44,689 bases of DNA from Priapulus caudatus (taxonomy: Eukaryota; Priapulida; Priapulimorpha; Priapulimorphida; Priapulidae), in the NCBI RefSeq assembly GCF_000485595.1, contig NW_014577217.1, positions 128,097 to 172,785 of the forward strand. The letters are read 5' to 3'. A program made the translations under genes and the position numbers. The notes under the pieces are model-generated. The model saw only the letters and a program-made list of their open reading frames with translations, searched no databases and was not told the DNA's origin. Below, one piece after another: positions 21,886-33,848 of this stretch (position 1 is its first letter; each line of letters starts with the position of its first letter).

Positions 21886-22021
21886 AAATTAAAATTGGAT
21901 GTGCTATGTATATCGCAAGAAAACAAGCTCAACCAATCAGGCGTCAGTACCGTCAGTACCGTGACTTTAAGAGAAAAATAATCGGCGCGGTACCGTCGCA
22001 GGAGCAACAGCCAAAACTAAA

Positions 22022-23017
22022 AGTAGGCCCTAAAACTAGTAAAAGTAAAACAAGTGTAACTTCAACTATTTGCGCTAACTTGTCAAGAATATCTTGATCA
22101 AAATATCTTGTCGGTAGGCAGAGGTCCCGGCCCCTAGCATCTACCTGTAGTAGTACCTAAGCATCTACCTGTACTTTTAGTGTGTAATGGATGTAGTGTA
22201 GTGTGTGTATACAGGAAAGTGTGCCGATCACCAGTGGCAGTAGCTCCAAGAAACGGTATTGCTAGGGTTAGAATACCGTTTCAAATTCTTGCCCACAATT
22301 CCTTGTAGTTGGCTCGGTATCAACCATTCGACACAGCTAGCGTCACATGTAATACTAATAGCTCAAACGAATCTATAAACCTCTGGCTTGCTCGCGGGTA
22401 ACTGGGCGCTACTGGGCGCTACTTATTTATTGAGTTATGCCGTTTTTCTGAGATTAATTGGATCAAAACAACCAGACAGCCGACATGTTCAGTGCAACTA
22501 AAATCGCGCAATGGACCTGATTTTTTACAGTGCGTAGGCCAAATAACACGCAAGTACATATCTTCGCAATGATAATTTATTAAGTTGTTGTGTAGATTGA
22601 CGTTTCTGCTGTTTTCAATGTTTTAATATTTATATATATACGAGTATTATGATGTTATTTATGCTCGCGCCAACGCAAGTTGCAACGCTATGGTATGTTA
22701 TGTCGTTTCGGGTTTCCGCGTGCCGGTTCGACAAATCATGCGCATTGCAAACATGGCGGTTGGCGGTTAGTTGAAATTTCGGTTCGGCCTCTTGAAATTT
22801 ACACTGTGCACAGCAAACTGAGGTATATAGTTTGATAACAACCCTGGAATACTATAAGGAAGGTTATATTTGATCACAAACAAGGCAGAAATGCTTAGAT
22901 GATCATTTTATTGAGATATACGTAATTGTTCGGTAGTTTTTGTACAGCTACAAGATTTTTCAATGGATGGATGTTCAGGCGGATGTATTTGACGTTAGTC
23001 ACACAGCCTGTGCGTTA
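22022..23017. other. Intergenic DNA, no gene seen
   Basis: It contains a second copy (about 22240-22275) of a 36-bp word GTAGCTCCAAGAAAyGGT..TTGCTArGGTTAGAA, also at about 20081-20115, and a CAAACATGGCGG word at about 22749 that resembles a YY1 site. Nothing codes convincingly. Confidence 0.5.
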
Positions 23018-23026
23018 CAGTTGCAG

Positions 23027-23788
23027 TAGCTCTAGTAGTACTACTAGTAGACGAATAATTCTGTCCCATATAACCTTTTTTATATTTTGGTGAGGTTATA
23101 TTGGGACAGAACGGGGTTCATTGAAATTTCGTGAGATCGCATGCAAAATGCATGCGCTGCCGAATGCGGCCCGATACGCCGCTATTGGCGCGAAAAAAAC
23201 CCTACCGGTTCCCTTCTACATGACTTTACCTTGCTACAGATATGTGTATACATTCACTTCAATCGTTATTTACTTCTTTAAAGATTGTTTTCAGAAACCG
23301 CTTCATTCACTTTCGTAAATAACATCACCATTTTCAAACAATCAGATCAATCAGAGCGAGATGTTACAATAGCCTGGTTCTCGCTTGTACTCTGTGGCGC
23401 TGCAGGGGGCTGATAGACTCGCTCTGATTGGTCTGATTGTTTGTAAAATGGCGAATGTTATTACGAAAGTGGAATGAAGCGGGTTTCTGAAAAAAATCTT
23501 TTAAAGAAGTGAATAACGATTGAAGTGAATGTATACACATATCTGTAGCAAGGTAAAAGTCATGTAGAAGGGAACGATAGGGTTTTTTCGCGCCAATAGG
23601 GCGTACGGGCGGCATTCGCAGCGCATGCATTTTGCATGCGATCTCACGAAAAAAAAAAATTTCAATGAACCCCGTTCTGTCCCAATATAACCCTCACCAA
23701 AATATAAAAAAGGTTATATGGGACAGAATTATTCGGTCTAGTAGTACTATAGCCCGCGTACTGTACGCGGGCTTTAGTACTAGAGCTA
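23027..23788. mobile_element. 762-bp long-arm foldback element
   Basis: Arms of roughly 335 and 380 bp fold around a loop of about 48 bases (23362-23409). Shared arm words include ATAATTCTGTCCC, TTTCGTGAGATCGCATGC and AATCAGATCAATCAGAGCGAG with its complement. Outer ends read TAGCTCTAGTA. Flanks CAGTTGCAG (23018-23026) and CAGTGGCAG (23789-23797) form a 9-bp target duplication with one mismatch. The right arm has an extra small hairpin (GCCCGCGTAC/GTACGCGGGC). Small open frames in it are not genes. Confidence 0.85.
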
Positions 23789-23797
23789 CAGTGGCAG

Positions 23798-24692
23798 TGG
23801 CGAATGTGAGGAGTTGCAGCATAGTTGGCTATGATGATTGCAGCCTGATCACTGTAGCCCATATTGTGCACAGTTTGGCCATATGGGGCCGTTTCGAATA
23901 ATGAAGTGATGGTAAATAAAAAGGAAATTGTATTTACTACCAACGTCTGAATGTTTATATACTCTCCCTCGTCTAATAATTCCACTTTATGCTGTTAAAT
24001 TGCTCACCTGCAGTGCACATTCTCAATGCATTCACGACTTTATACACAAAAGTCGCATAAAGATCAGGGCTGTAGCTAGCCGGGGGGGGGGGCACAGGGG
24101 CAGTTGCCCGCCCAGAAAAAAGTAGATATAGTACGTGGCTACGTGGTCAAAGGCGGTCACCTTCCCAGAGCACAGCATGTACATGGCTTCCCCCCAGGAA
24201 AAATTAGTTAGCGACGCTTCTGAAGATATAGTGTTTGTTTCTGCACAGTGACATATTATGTGTGTTGGGATTGTGTAAGCAGAGGAGCATAGGAACAGCA
24301 TTGCATAGAATTATTAGGTGGTAGAGAGTACACATTAACACTGGTGGTAATTGCAATTCGTTTTTTTCACCATCATTTTATTATTTAAATGGCAAGTTTC
24401 ACGATGGAAAAATTGGTATATAAATTTATTTAATTTCTTTCCAAAAATGTCAAACCTTGGAATCATGACAGTCAATATTTATCGATGGTCAGCTCATAAG
24501 GTAACACAGAGAACTTTGCCAGTTAAATGATATCCAGGGTTAAAGGTTAGGGACTGTGGAAATTATTACTCTGTGAATTGAGGAAGAGGAATGTTGGAAC
24601 ACTTAAATTGCAGAGGAATGTGAAGGTTTATAGGTTTGTTTTACAAGCCCACTTAGGACTAACATGGTAAGCAATAGGAGGATAGCATTCAA
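23798..24692. other. Intergenic DNA with one dispersed repeat
   Basis: Nothing coding is seen. The repeat at 24064-24225 is listed separately. Confidence 0.5.
24064..24225 (+). repeat. Dispersed repeat, copy 2
   Basis: Second copy of the element at 5239-5400, with TCAGGGCTGTAGCTAGC, a long G run, GCAGTTGCCC, ACGTGGTCAAAGG, CCTTCCCAGAGCACA and a diverged 3' part. Confidence 0.7.
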
Positions 24693-24851
24693 CAGTGCTT
24701 CTTAAACTGGTGAATGGTTCACCCAAGGGTGAATGAAATTATTTTAGGGATTTTATTTGACTGAAACTTGCCAAAAACAAGGAAATTTAGTCGCGGGTGA
24801 ATGAAATTTTGTGATAAAAACTGATGACAGTGAATAGTTTAAAAAGCACTG
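24693..24851. mobile_element. Older hAT-type MITE, 159 bp
   Basis: The left end CAGTGCTTCTTAAACT and the right end AGTTTAAAAAGCACTG are near-complementary and match the CAGTG..AAACT terminal style of hAT/Charlie-like elements. The flanks GCATTCAA and GCTTAGAA agree at only five of eight positions, so the duplication has decayed. Confidence 0.7.
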
Positions 24852-25135
24852 GCTTAGAAGATGTTTATTATCCCATTGGTGTATTAGTGCGAGACCAAAA
24901 TCATGGCATATACATCAGAAACGCTAACTTAATAGGAAGATTGAATATAAGCTTTATTGTATTTTTATGGCTTATATTTTGTAAGCAAAATTCCTAGTAC
25001 TACTTATCGTAAGGTAAACCCGGTAGCTCCTGTTCTGCCACAAGAGCAGCTACGAAACAATGTTTTCCAAGAACTGCAAACAGCTTGATATGTATGGTTT
25101 TTTTTAAAGAACGCATATAAGGGAAGTACACCATA

Positions 25136-27000
25136 ATGCCAAGTTACTGCGCTGCGCCTGGGTGCTCACATAGGGGCGGAAGGAGCATGAGAATGTATTC
25201 CTTTCCCCGTGACCCCGTGAGAAGGAGAAAGTGGCACCTGAATTGTCGGAGAGGCAGTTGGACGCCGACCAACACCAGTCGTTTATGTCAGGTAATCTTC
25301 TACATAGTTTACACTGGTGGATGTGAAGTTACCTTCAAGTTAAAATGTTTTGCCATGGGTTTACATTTAATTTAAATCTTATTAAAACATGAGATACTAT
25401 GCCGTTTAAATGTTATGATTATTTAGCAGGACTAGTAGCTCAAGAATATAACTTTCCTCTTGCAAAAAGGTATTAGAATTTAGTAGGTCAAAGCTACATT
25501 TTAATTGTAAAAGTTACATTGTGCATATATACGTTTGTATATTTGATTTTAATTTGTTGTAAATGTTTTTTAGGCACATTTTGAAGTTTCTCAGTTTGAG
25601 AGAAATGTTCCAAACAAGTTGAAGCCAAATGCTATCCCAACAATATTTTCTGTGCCAAATCCTCCCATAAAAATCTACGATGCAGAAGAAATGGCAGCAA
25701 TGATTAGGGCCAAAGATTTCCAGAAGGAGCAAGCAGCGAGAGGATATGAGCACAATTATGCAGCAAATCAAAAGAAAGAAAGGTGAACATCGAAGGAAGC
25801 ATGATATTAATAATATATTTTAATAAGCTATTGTACTGTTTCTATAATGTGCAGTGCAAATAGTGCACAGCAGTTGATGTGTGTGTTGGTATATTTGTAG
25901 CCAGGAGAAAAATAAGGCAAATGCTGAATTTCCTGAATACTTGAAAAAAGGTGACCATGCAGAGTGCTGGAATGAAATCACAAAGTTACGGCTGGAAAAT
26001 GTTAAACTTCAAAGGCAGGTACAAACCACAATCTTTTATACCAATAAGGAACTACATTTCTGGGTTGCGCAGTTTATAAACGGAAAGCCATGTAATGCGA
26101 TAAGATACTGAACTAAGGAGTAACACATGTTATATATGCATTCTTTATGATTCCCTTTTAAACTATTGGGTATAAATATATATTGGCTATAATTATATTG
26201 GGTAGAAATGTCTAAATGTTTTATTTTCTTTATACCCAAGATGTTAATGCTTGATCAGACACTAAGACAAATGGAGACCTCACTCGGTGCATTCCTAAAC
26301 CCTGAACAAATTCAAATGCTCAAATGCAAGACCAAAAGGAAAAACTGCGTTTGGTCAGCAAACACCATCAAACGTGCATTCCAGGTATTCACCGGACACA
26401 TAATGTTACAAATAATCGTGAATAATCTTAGCATTGCCGATAATCAGGAAGTTTGTGCTATTTATAATTCAAAATGCGGCTATTTGCTGGCGAATGGGCC
26501 TGTTCCAAATCTTCCAATACTGGCTGTATCACATTTCATGTGTAGATGTGTATGAGATGCTGTTTCTTAAATTATGTAACAGTATAATGATCAATGTGCA
26601 TCCTGTTTCACTGCTATACCTCATTTTAATGAATCAAATTAAGATGTGTGAATATTTTGTTGAACATCTTGTTAAATTTTATTGTAAAATCTTTTAACAT
26701 ATCTGTCTACCTATACCACTGCAATGCACATCGCTACAGTTAGCAAAATTATTTTCATGTGTTTAATAGTTGAGCTTTTATTTTATGTTTCAGCTCAGGT
26801 GTGCTGTTGGCATTCGGGGATATCTGTTTTTGGTATCAGAAGGCTACCCACTGCCAAGTTACAGCTCTCTGTGCTATAGGATGAAAACTCTTAAATTTGA
26901 TCAGGAGGTGACATCGGACGTATACCACATTTTGGGTAAAGGGAGAAACTTAAACCCAACAGAGAAAGATTGTGTCCTGACACTTTGCGAAGACAACTGA
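25136..27000 (+). CDS. THAP-domain protein related to P-element transposase N-terminus, five exons
   Basis: Exons 25136-25291, 25574-25782, 25901-26018, 26241-26384 and 26794-27000 join in phase to 277 aa plus TGA. A THAP zinc finger spans about residues 1-75: C5-x4-C10, Trp33, C51-x2-H54, then AIPTIF, the AVPTIF-type box. A leucine-rich coiled coil follows (about 140-175). Then comes the conserved THAP9/P-element segment LNPEQIQMLKCKTKR..VWSANTIKRAFQLRCAVG, with GYLFLVSEGYPLPSYSSL. In P elements this part includes the helix-turn-helix before the RNase H-like catalytic domain (family knowledge). The protein stops where the first catalytic Asp would be expected, so it should bind DNA but not transpose. 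An in-frame TAA lies six codons before the ATG. It may be a domesticated gene or a decaying transposon. Confidence 0.8.
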
Positions 27001-27010
27001 TTGTGTGGAG

Positions 27011-27118
27011 ATGATTTCGTGCTCTCTCACACAACTCCTGCAAGAATCAGAGTTTGTTGCTGTACAAGGACTTCACGCTTCGATGTTAGCAGGACTGCAA
27101 TTCCTGACTGAGGCAGGT
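27011..27118 (+). pseudogene. Coding-like remnant after the THAP stop codon
   Basis: Just past the TGA at 26998-27000, a shifted frame reads CVEMISCSLTQLLQESEF and on through LHASMLAGLQFLTEA to a good donor (GCAG|GTAACC at about 27118). Either a small insertion broke a longer gene, or this is chance. I do not recognise the protein. Confidence 0.4.
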
Positions 27119-28308
27119 AACCTGTAGTGAAAATTACCGAATCAACAAAACAATCAAACACTCGTCGCCAGTGCTTAATTCGCAGATTTTAATTACCATC
27201 AGCAATGCTTAATCATGCACGTTTTAGTGCAGTAAATGCTTTGTTTTCGGTAGAGTTTGGTCTGGTGGTGTTGCATATTCTGTAAATAATAACTTTATGC
27301 CCTATTAGGATGGTGTTGCAATCTTCTCATTGTTTTTCGAAATTTAATGGCGAGGTAAATTGAAGTCTTGAGGCTATATAATTGAAATTAACACTCTACA
27401 AGCATCCATGAATTCGGAACGATTCTAATATAAATATTACAAGTACGTGCTTAAAAAGACGACTTTTATACAAAACTGTTAAAGATTAGGCATATCCATG
27501 TAGGGTATGTGCAACTTCTGTTATGTAGGATAACATTTGTATAGCATTTGCAAAGAGTCGTTGTAAATATAAGTTTAGAGTACTCTGTTGAATTGCTGTT
27601 GGGATAACCAGTATGGACATAGTACTGTAGTAGGTTTTTCATGCAGGGCAGGGCATACTGATATATGATATGATAAATGATATATATAAAACATATATAA
27701 ACATTTACTTAGCACTTTATTATGTTTTTCCTAAATACATCACAACAAAAACCGGCTATGGAATTACATAATAAACCTGCCAGCACTCGGAAATCTCTTC
27801 TATAGAGCTCAGGTACACTAATATATGATTACAGCCATGCCAATAAAACGAGAACTTTATCAAACAAAGGGCAGGAAGTAACGAGGACACCGGCTTTAGT
27901 TCACCGAGTAATAGGCCAGCACATGTATTCACTCGTATCCATACATTATACATCCTATAAATGGAAGTAACAATTCAATGTGTCTGTTCATCCATCTAAT
28001 ATAACAATATCAAAATAACGAGAATTAAACATCCTGTACATCATGTATGTACGGTTGAAAAATATTCAGAATCGATAGTACAAGTATACATAATAGTATC
28101 TATAGAGTTAATTTCCAAGTCATTGAGAAAACATGAGAATTTGAAAAGAATTGCATACATGCAAAGTTATGAAAACTGGGTATAAAATGACAATAGATAG
28201 GTAGTCAATTCCATCACGCATCTAGATAAGATATTTTGTATGCTAATATACCCATTCAACGTGCACACTTTTACTTTTATCGAAAGCAATTCAATGACAT
28301 AATTTCAA
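27119..28308. other. AT-rich non-coding DNA
   Basis: No exon, repeat family or conserved motif is recognised. Confidence 0.5.
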
Positions 28309-28527
28309 ATGAAACCCCACCTGCTATGTGATAATAAACCTCATGTTGAAGGCATATTTGAACAGGAGGCCAGTGGAAGCACTATGGGGTGCAGTTTCAC
28401 AAACCTCCCCATGAAACACCCAGGTGCTTGGAAACATTTCCCTGGGAGACGACCCAAAGATTTGGAAGGAGAAGAAATGGTAGACGATTTTTTTCTCGCC
28501 AATGAACCCCGACTCCAACAAAAATAA
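28309..28527 (+). other. Unrecognised 72-codon open frame
   Basis: An ATG-to-TAA frame including GCSFTNLPMKHPGAWKHFPG. No homology is recognised and no splice context is convincing. It could be an exon of the same broken gene as the flanking remnants, or chance. Confidence 0.2.
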
Positions 28528-28773
28528 CAGGCAGAGATTACCTTCAGATTTGCTGGTGAACAGGCTGGCCAAGGCTGGCCAAGGTATTATGGGATCTGCT
28601 CTGAGAATCCCCTATTATGATAAATGCTGCCACTTCACTTAAATGCCATAAAAACCGATCACCGCACACAGTTTACGTCTCAGCAAATCAGTCAACTCAC
28701 ATTATACTGCAAATTTCTACGCAATCTTTGATTTTAACTTCGGAGGCATAGTAAATTTTTGATTCTTCTCCAG

Positions 28774-29062
28774 GCCCTGATCCTTCCCCTAGCATATCAG
28801 CAGGCCCTGCCACGCATGGACAACTGGAGAATCACTCATCTTATTTTGAGGTTATTCCTGACCTCATGGAGGGAAGTCATGACACGTAAGGAAGAAAAGA
28901 CTATCTCAGGAAGAATGACCATGGCCCCAGGACAGGAGGACATGAGCTTGGGAGAGAGCTAAACATAAAAATGGCGGAAGAAAACACGATCTTTAGGAGA
29001 GGGGCACGACCCCGGGCCAAGAGGACATTTCGTTTGGACGGGCTGCCACAACTTCAAACGTA
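28774..29062 (+). pseudogene. Possible exon interrupted by one stop codon
   Basis: After a strong acceptor (TTCTTCTCCAG, ending about 28773) one frame runs for about 95 codons with a single TAA at about codon 39. It reads PDPSPSISAGPATHGQLENH at the start and RRGARPRAKRTFRLDGLPQ near the end, then TAG. A GTAAGG donor-like word overlaps the internal stop, so the exon could instead end there. The phase of this acceptor matches the donor at about 27118. Confidence 0.4.
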
Positions 29063-29921
29063 GTGATGCTGATATCTCTACGAACTTGCAGCACTAGATC
29101 TTGATTGCACACTTGGCTTAGACTATGCATATACATGTGTCGCACGTTACTGGTAGTTAGTACCTAGGAGCTTTTAAGAGCACCTTTATAAATTGTGCTG
29201 TTAAATATGAAGCCTGGAAAACGCTACTTATGACAGGCTATACTTCGCAGATTATATGATGCAGTTTTTTTTATAGTGAATGTCTCCGAAAACTACAAAG
29301 TTGTAGGTTTGTGTAGTGCACGTTAGTATATAGGGGATTTGAGGAGTAAGAACATAGATAACACAAAGGTGTGGCCTAGTTTATGGTGAACATCTACCTG
29401 GTAGGTGGATGGGTAGTAGGCAGTCAAACATCGTTTTCAGCTCATCTAAATTTGGGCTTCTTTTTTTTAACCTCATATTGAAACGGTTTTGAGTTTATAT
29501 TTTTCAGGTAGTACGGCAACATTACTCATTTTACAGTTTCATTTTTAAGATTATAAATTTCCCATAAAGTGCATTATTATTATTATTATTATATACTGGT
29601 TTTACAGTAATTTCTTATAAATTACTGCAATATTATTGCATGAATTTGCCGTTAAATAGTTGCCTATCAAAGGACGGTGTTGGAGTACAACACAGAAAAC
29701 ATTCTCATACCGAGATTTCAAAATACTTCAACCAGCGAGATTTAAATGCCGATGTAGCAATTATGGCTTGTGCAATAATCCTATTCACACTAAATTACAC
29801 CGGTTAAAATTATGCATAAAAATTACCGGGCCTGTCAGTGTTGCAACACTACACACCTAAAACACTGTCACTAAACTGCATGAAGTTCTATATTTCTTTA
29901 AACTATTTATTCATTAGTGTT
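29063..29921. other. AT-rich intergenic DNA
   Basis: Includes a short TAT microsatellite at about 29574-29592. No gene seen. Confidence 0.5.
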
Positions 29922-29929
29922 GATATTAT

Positions 29930-29991
29930 CAGGAGTAAGATAATATAGGATCCTATATATCCTATATAGATCCTATATTATCTTACTCCTG
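29930..29991. mobile_element. 62-bp palindromic MITE, CAGGAGTAAG family
   Basis: A near-perfect palindrome with ends CAGGAGTAAGATAATATAGG and its complement. Possible 7-bp target duplication ATATTAT (29923-29929 and 29992-29998). The same ends occur at 42083-42180. Confidence 0.75.
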
Positions 29992-30898
29992 ATATTATTA
30001 GTGTTAACTTATTGTAGCACTAATTTTCAGCCAAAGCTATCCTTAGATTTTATATGCTTTTAGACTACATGTATTGCACGTGACTAGTTATTAGATGATT
30101 ACAGCTACTCGTCATAGCATGGCCTAATGCATTTTGGATACGTAGATTCATTCTATATTTTCATGCTTTAGCGCAACAGTTAATGGCAAGATCGCGGGAT
30201 TAAATACATGGAATGGGTTCCTGCTGATGGCAGTGTAAATAATAACCTCTTGATGTATTTTACGACAAATGTTGCTTTTCAGTGCCAAACGATTATGTTA
30301 ACATACAAGTTGTTCTATTATATTACTGTGCACTATCATATAGTTGACAGTATGGCTAATGCTACCGTGGAGATTTTTCAAATAATTAACCCAATTATTA
30401 ATTAATCTAACAAGGAGAATGGGGGACAAATTCTAGTATGGATCGAACCTTCCACCCAGACACACACACATGAAAACTACACACAGTATGAAATAAGCAT
30501 GCAAATATAACTTAATAGTATGAAGTGATGATATATACATCTACATTTATATACACATAGGTGATAATGACTGCAAAGTACCTGATATAATTTAACACAC
30601 ACTTCAATATTTTCTAAGATTTGTAGTAACTACTCTATTTTATAGTTATGTAAGAGAAGGATGCAATATATATATATATGTATATATATACACATATATG
30701 TATATATTCATTTCGAGTGGTTGTCTTTTACAGTTACATATCACATAGACTCCCATCCTTCACACATATAAGTTGGCATTTCAAATAGCGCCCCCCTACA
30801 TCGCAGTTACCTACCGCAGCTGTCCTGCAAAGCAGGCTTAAATAGGGGAAAAGCTCTGCATGCTTAGAATATATTCATTGAGTTTCAGCTGAGGCAGA

Positions 30899-33848
30899 TT
30901 AGAGATCCTTCAAAGATGCTGCTATGGCAGCCTTGAGAGCCTCTTCATCATCTATGCTAAAATCCTGAAAAAAAAGTTCAACTAAAATTAGCCAGTTTCA
31001 TAGAAAAGTAGAGGGCAGCAGCTAAATTATATTTGCCAGTTCATCAGTATTAAAAAAAACCCTACAGAACGACTTGCAATAGACAGTGGTTGCTATTATG
31101 TAATAAAAACGAAACCTGCGATATGAAAGTGAGATACGAATTTCAAACGAGCGATATACAATATACAAGAGAATGACAATATTTTGTAAATCTTGATACT
31201 ACTCCAGGGCTTCAGCAAAATTACATAAAAATGCCACATACATTTAATTTCCAGCACTGTTGCAGTTTTTCAACAATGCGTACACAACGTGACAAGTTTT
31301 ATGCAGCCTTAGTAAAGCACGGGCCTTGTATCGACAGGGTATACTCCTGTTAGATATATACTCCGTTATGCATAAAATGACTACCACGATCATCTAATCC
31401 TAGCTTATCAAAGGGCAACATACCACGTAAGTGTCGTATTCAAATCTGTGACGCGAATTGAGATGCTGTATGAAATTTGAGCTCTTAAGACTGGGATCAC
31501 CCCAGGGCATAGCTGCACAAATTGGACACACCTACAAATAATACAAAAGGAAGTATTAGTGTTTACTGACTCACTCGCTGCCAAGAGAGCACATTGCCAC
31601 ATATTTCTCATTAAAACTTCATTAATTTCACCTTAGACAGGTTATGTCAACACAGATGGTTACAATGGCAATGACAATTAATACGGCTTAATACTGTTTA
31701 TGGCTATATATTGTATTAGAAGTAAATAAGCATGGTTATTACCTCCGCCAAGGGGTTGGCAGGAGGTTATTTTTTCACCGGCGTGTGTTTGTTGGTTTGT
31801 GGGTTTGTGTACAGCCTAACTGAAAAAGTTTTGGATAGATTGTCATAAAATTTTCAGGATAGGTCAGAAATGGGGTAACTTAGAATTGATTACATTTTGG
31901 TGGTGATCCGGATCAAATTAATTATTTAATTAATTAAATTTTTCACAGTGAGAGAATTCAGCTGCCTTGGCGGAGGTCTGCACTCTCCGAGTGCTCTAGT
32001 TGATGATGTTGATAGAAGGTCCACTCAACCACTTGTCTGATCAACAAAATTACAATTTTTAACCACTGAATACAAACATACCACTTGTGAATAGTTTTTT
32101 GAATGTTTATCATTGCAATGCTTTGTCAGCCCTTGCAAATCAAGATTCATCAGGCCACAGAATGGACACTTGAAGGTAGCACGGTTTGGAACATCACTGG
32201 AACAAACAGGAAATAGGAAAACCATCATCTATTTATTACATTACAATCACCCGCACTACTAATACATGTGCATCCATTTTGTCACACGTACCTTGAACAA
32301 AACTCAAATAAGAAACAAACTGAGTGGATCATAGGACCTGCATTTGAAATTCACAAGATATCTAGCTAATACGAACTTAATGAGCTAATAGACATGTATG
32401 CAAGTATTGGCACCCACGAACCTAAAACTTTACTATGCAGCTTGATGAACATGTAATTAACTACATGTATGCAGTATGGTACAGCATTAAGCCTTTTAAA
32501 ACACAGAATCGCATACTCTGTAAACACAATACCTCGGTACTGGCTGTGATGTTCGTGCGACGGGGGAGAACTTGAGGCTCCTTGCCACCTTGGCAAGTTT
32601 GGAACAAGATGAATGATGACTGCGAAGCTTCGATACGGACATCTGCGGATTTACGTAAAAAATGTCATGCATTAGCTGATTATGAAGCAATGTATAAATG
32701 CCACACCGTGTAAAGTGACGATGCAGTATGAATGATGTATACGCATTCAATTTCACCATTCACTGGTACTATAGTGATTGCTAAAACTGATAAATCTGCT
32801 GCAGGGAGTGTTGTTGTGTAGCTTAAATTATTATATTCTATTAAGTTGCATTTCGTGGCTTTCATATACTGAAGTATGTACACACAGTGCTGTCACGAGA
32901 TCACACACACCTTCTTGGAACAGCCAGAGCACATGGATTTACTGCCGGAGATTTCCTTCTCGACATCACAAGCCTTTTTTCTGCGCCCTGGGCTAAAGTT
33001 TGAGCGGCATAACGGACACTGGGCATCTGGCATGCTCTCATAAGCATTTAAGCAGCTATTGCAAAACCTGAAATGAATATTTAGCGAGTAAATTAACTCT
33101 TTATAACACATCACGGGAACGCTCTAGATACATCTTTTTTTCTACACATCAACTTCGTTCTCTCACTAGATTAAAAAACGGGCAAGTCTTCTAACAAAGC
33201 TGCACTACATTATTACATCTATAACCTGGGTAACGAGTTTGAGTGATTTTTCATGGTGTGAAATCATTTTCTGAATTGCATGCAAGCATGTTTTAAAACA
33301 ACAAGAATGCCAGACTAGTCTGTGATAAATCAGCCCAACAAGTGCCCACGAAAATTTGGAGTGATTATACAGACCACTTAAACAGATTTTGGCACAATAG
33401 TTTAGTAGTAGTAGTACTAGTAGTAGTAGTACCAATCCAATCCATCACAGAGAGTGACATGTGGTCCATGAACAAAGAAAGTGAACAAAATTACTTTACA
33501 GACTTCTAATACATAACAGTTGATGATTTATAAGCAAACAATTTTGTTCAACGCTTGCATTAAGTGATGTGAAGTAAGAAAGCTCTGTGACTTCGCATAT
33601 AAACGTTATTACCAACCTTACTAAAATTCTCAGAAACAAAGAACGGATGAATGAATTAATTTTGGCAAAAATCCAACAAAGCAAAATAGCTTTCCAACGT
33701 GAACCACTTACATGTGTCCGCATGAAATGACCATGGGTTTCTCAAAAATTTCTAAGCATATCGCGCACGTTAGAGTATCTAGGCAGTCGACCCATTTTTT
33801 TGAAGATCCCAATAAAGATCTCGACCGTGGACGAGTCGATGCCATCAT
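30899..33848 (-). CDS. RNF166: RNF166-like RING-type E3 ubiquitin ligase, complete, six exons
   Basis: Exons in transcript order: 33848-33712, 33067-32911, 32642-32533, 32196-32082, 31531-31424, 30964-30899; 230 aa plus TAA (human RNF166 237, RNF114 228). C3HC4 RING: C28-x2-C31-x11-C43-x-H45-x2-C48-x2-C51-x11-C63-x2-C66. A C2HC finger follows (C92, C95, H107/108, C111), then two C2H2-type fingers (C145/C148/H161/H166 and C175/C178/H196/H201). The second contains [12 protein letters not shown], a hallmark of the RNF114/125/138/166 family. A C-terminal ubiquitin-interacting helix [16 protein letters not shown] ends the protein. The [11 protein letters not shown] tail fits RNF166 better than RNF114. 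These ligases act in innate immune and autophagy ubiquitination in vertebrates (family knowledge). Two ATGs are adjacent; the second (33845) has the stronger context. Confidence 0.93.
31741..31978. mobile_element. Short element with CCTCCGCCAAGG inverted ends
   Basis: In an RNF166 intron, ATTACCTCCGCCAAGG at the left is matched in inverted orientation by CCTTGGCGGAGGT at the right. Internal words TTCACCGGCGTGTGTTTG and GGTGATCCGGATCAA follow the order of a repeat I recall from many animal genomes. Class not certain; no target duplication resolved. Confidence 0.7.

Larger units (their letters stand above)
21440..22012. mobile_element. 573-bp MITE with about 70-bp inverted ends and a 9-bp target duplication
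   Basis: Both ends read inward as GGCTGTTGCTCCTGCGACGG followed by TACCG, and the similarity continues for about 70 bases. The element is flanked by the perfect direct repeat AAAACTAAA (21431-21439 and 22013-22021). The interior holds telomere-like repeats (21581-21655) and a tRNA-like sequence (21811-21885), with no transposase. Long inverted ends and a 9-bp duplication suggest a Mutator-like or Merlin-like origin (inference). Confidence 0.88.
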
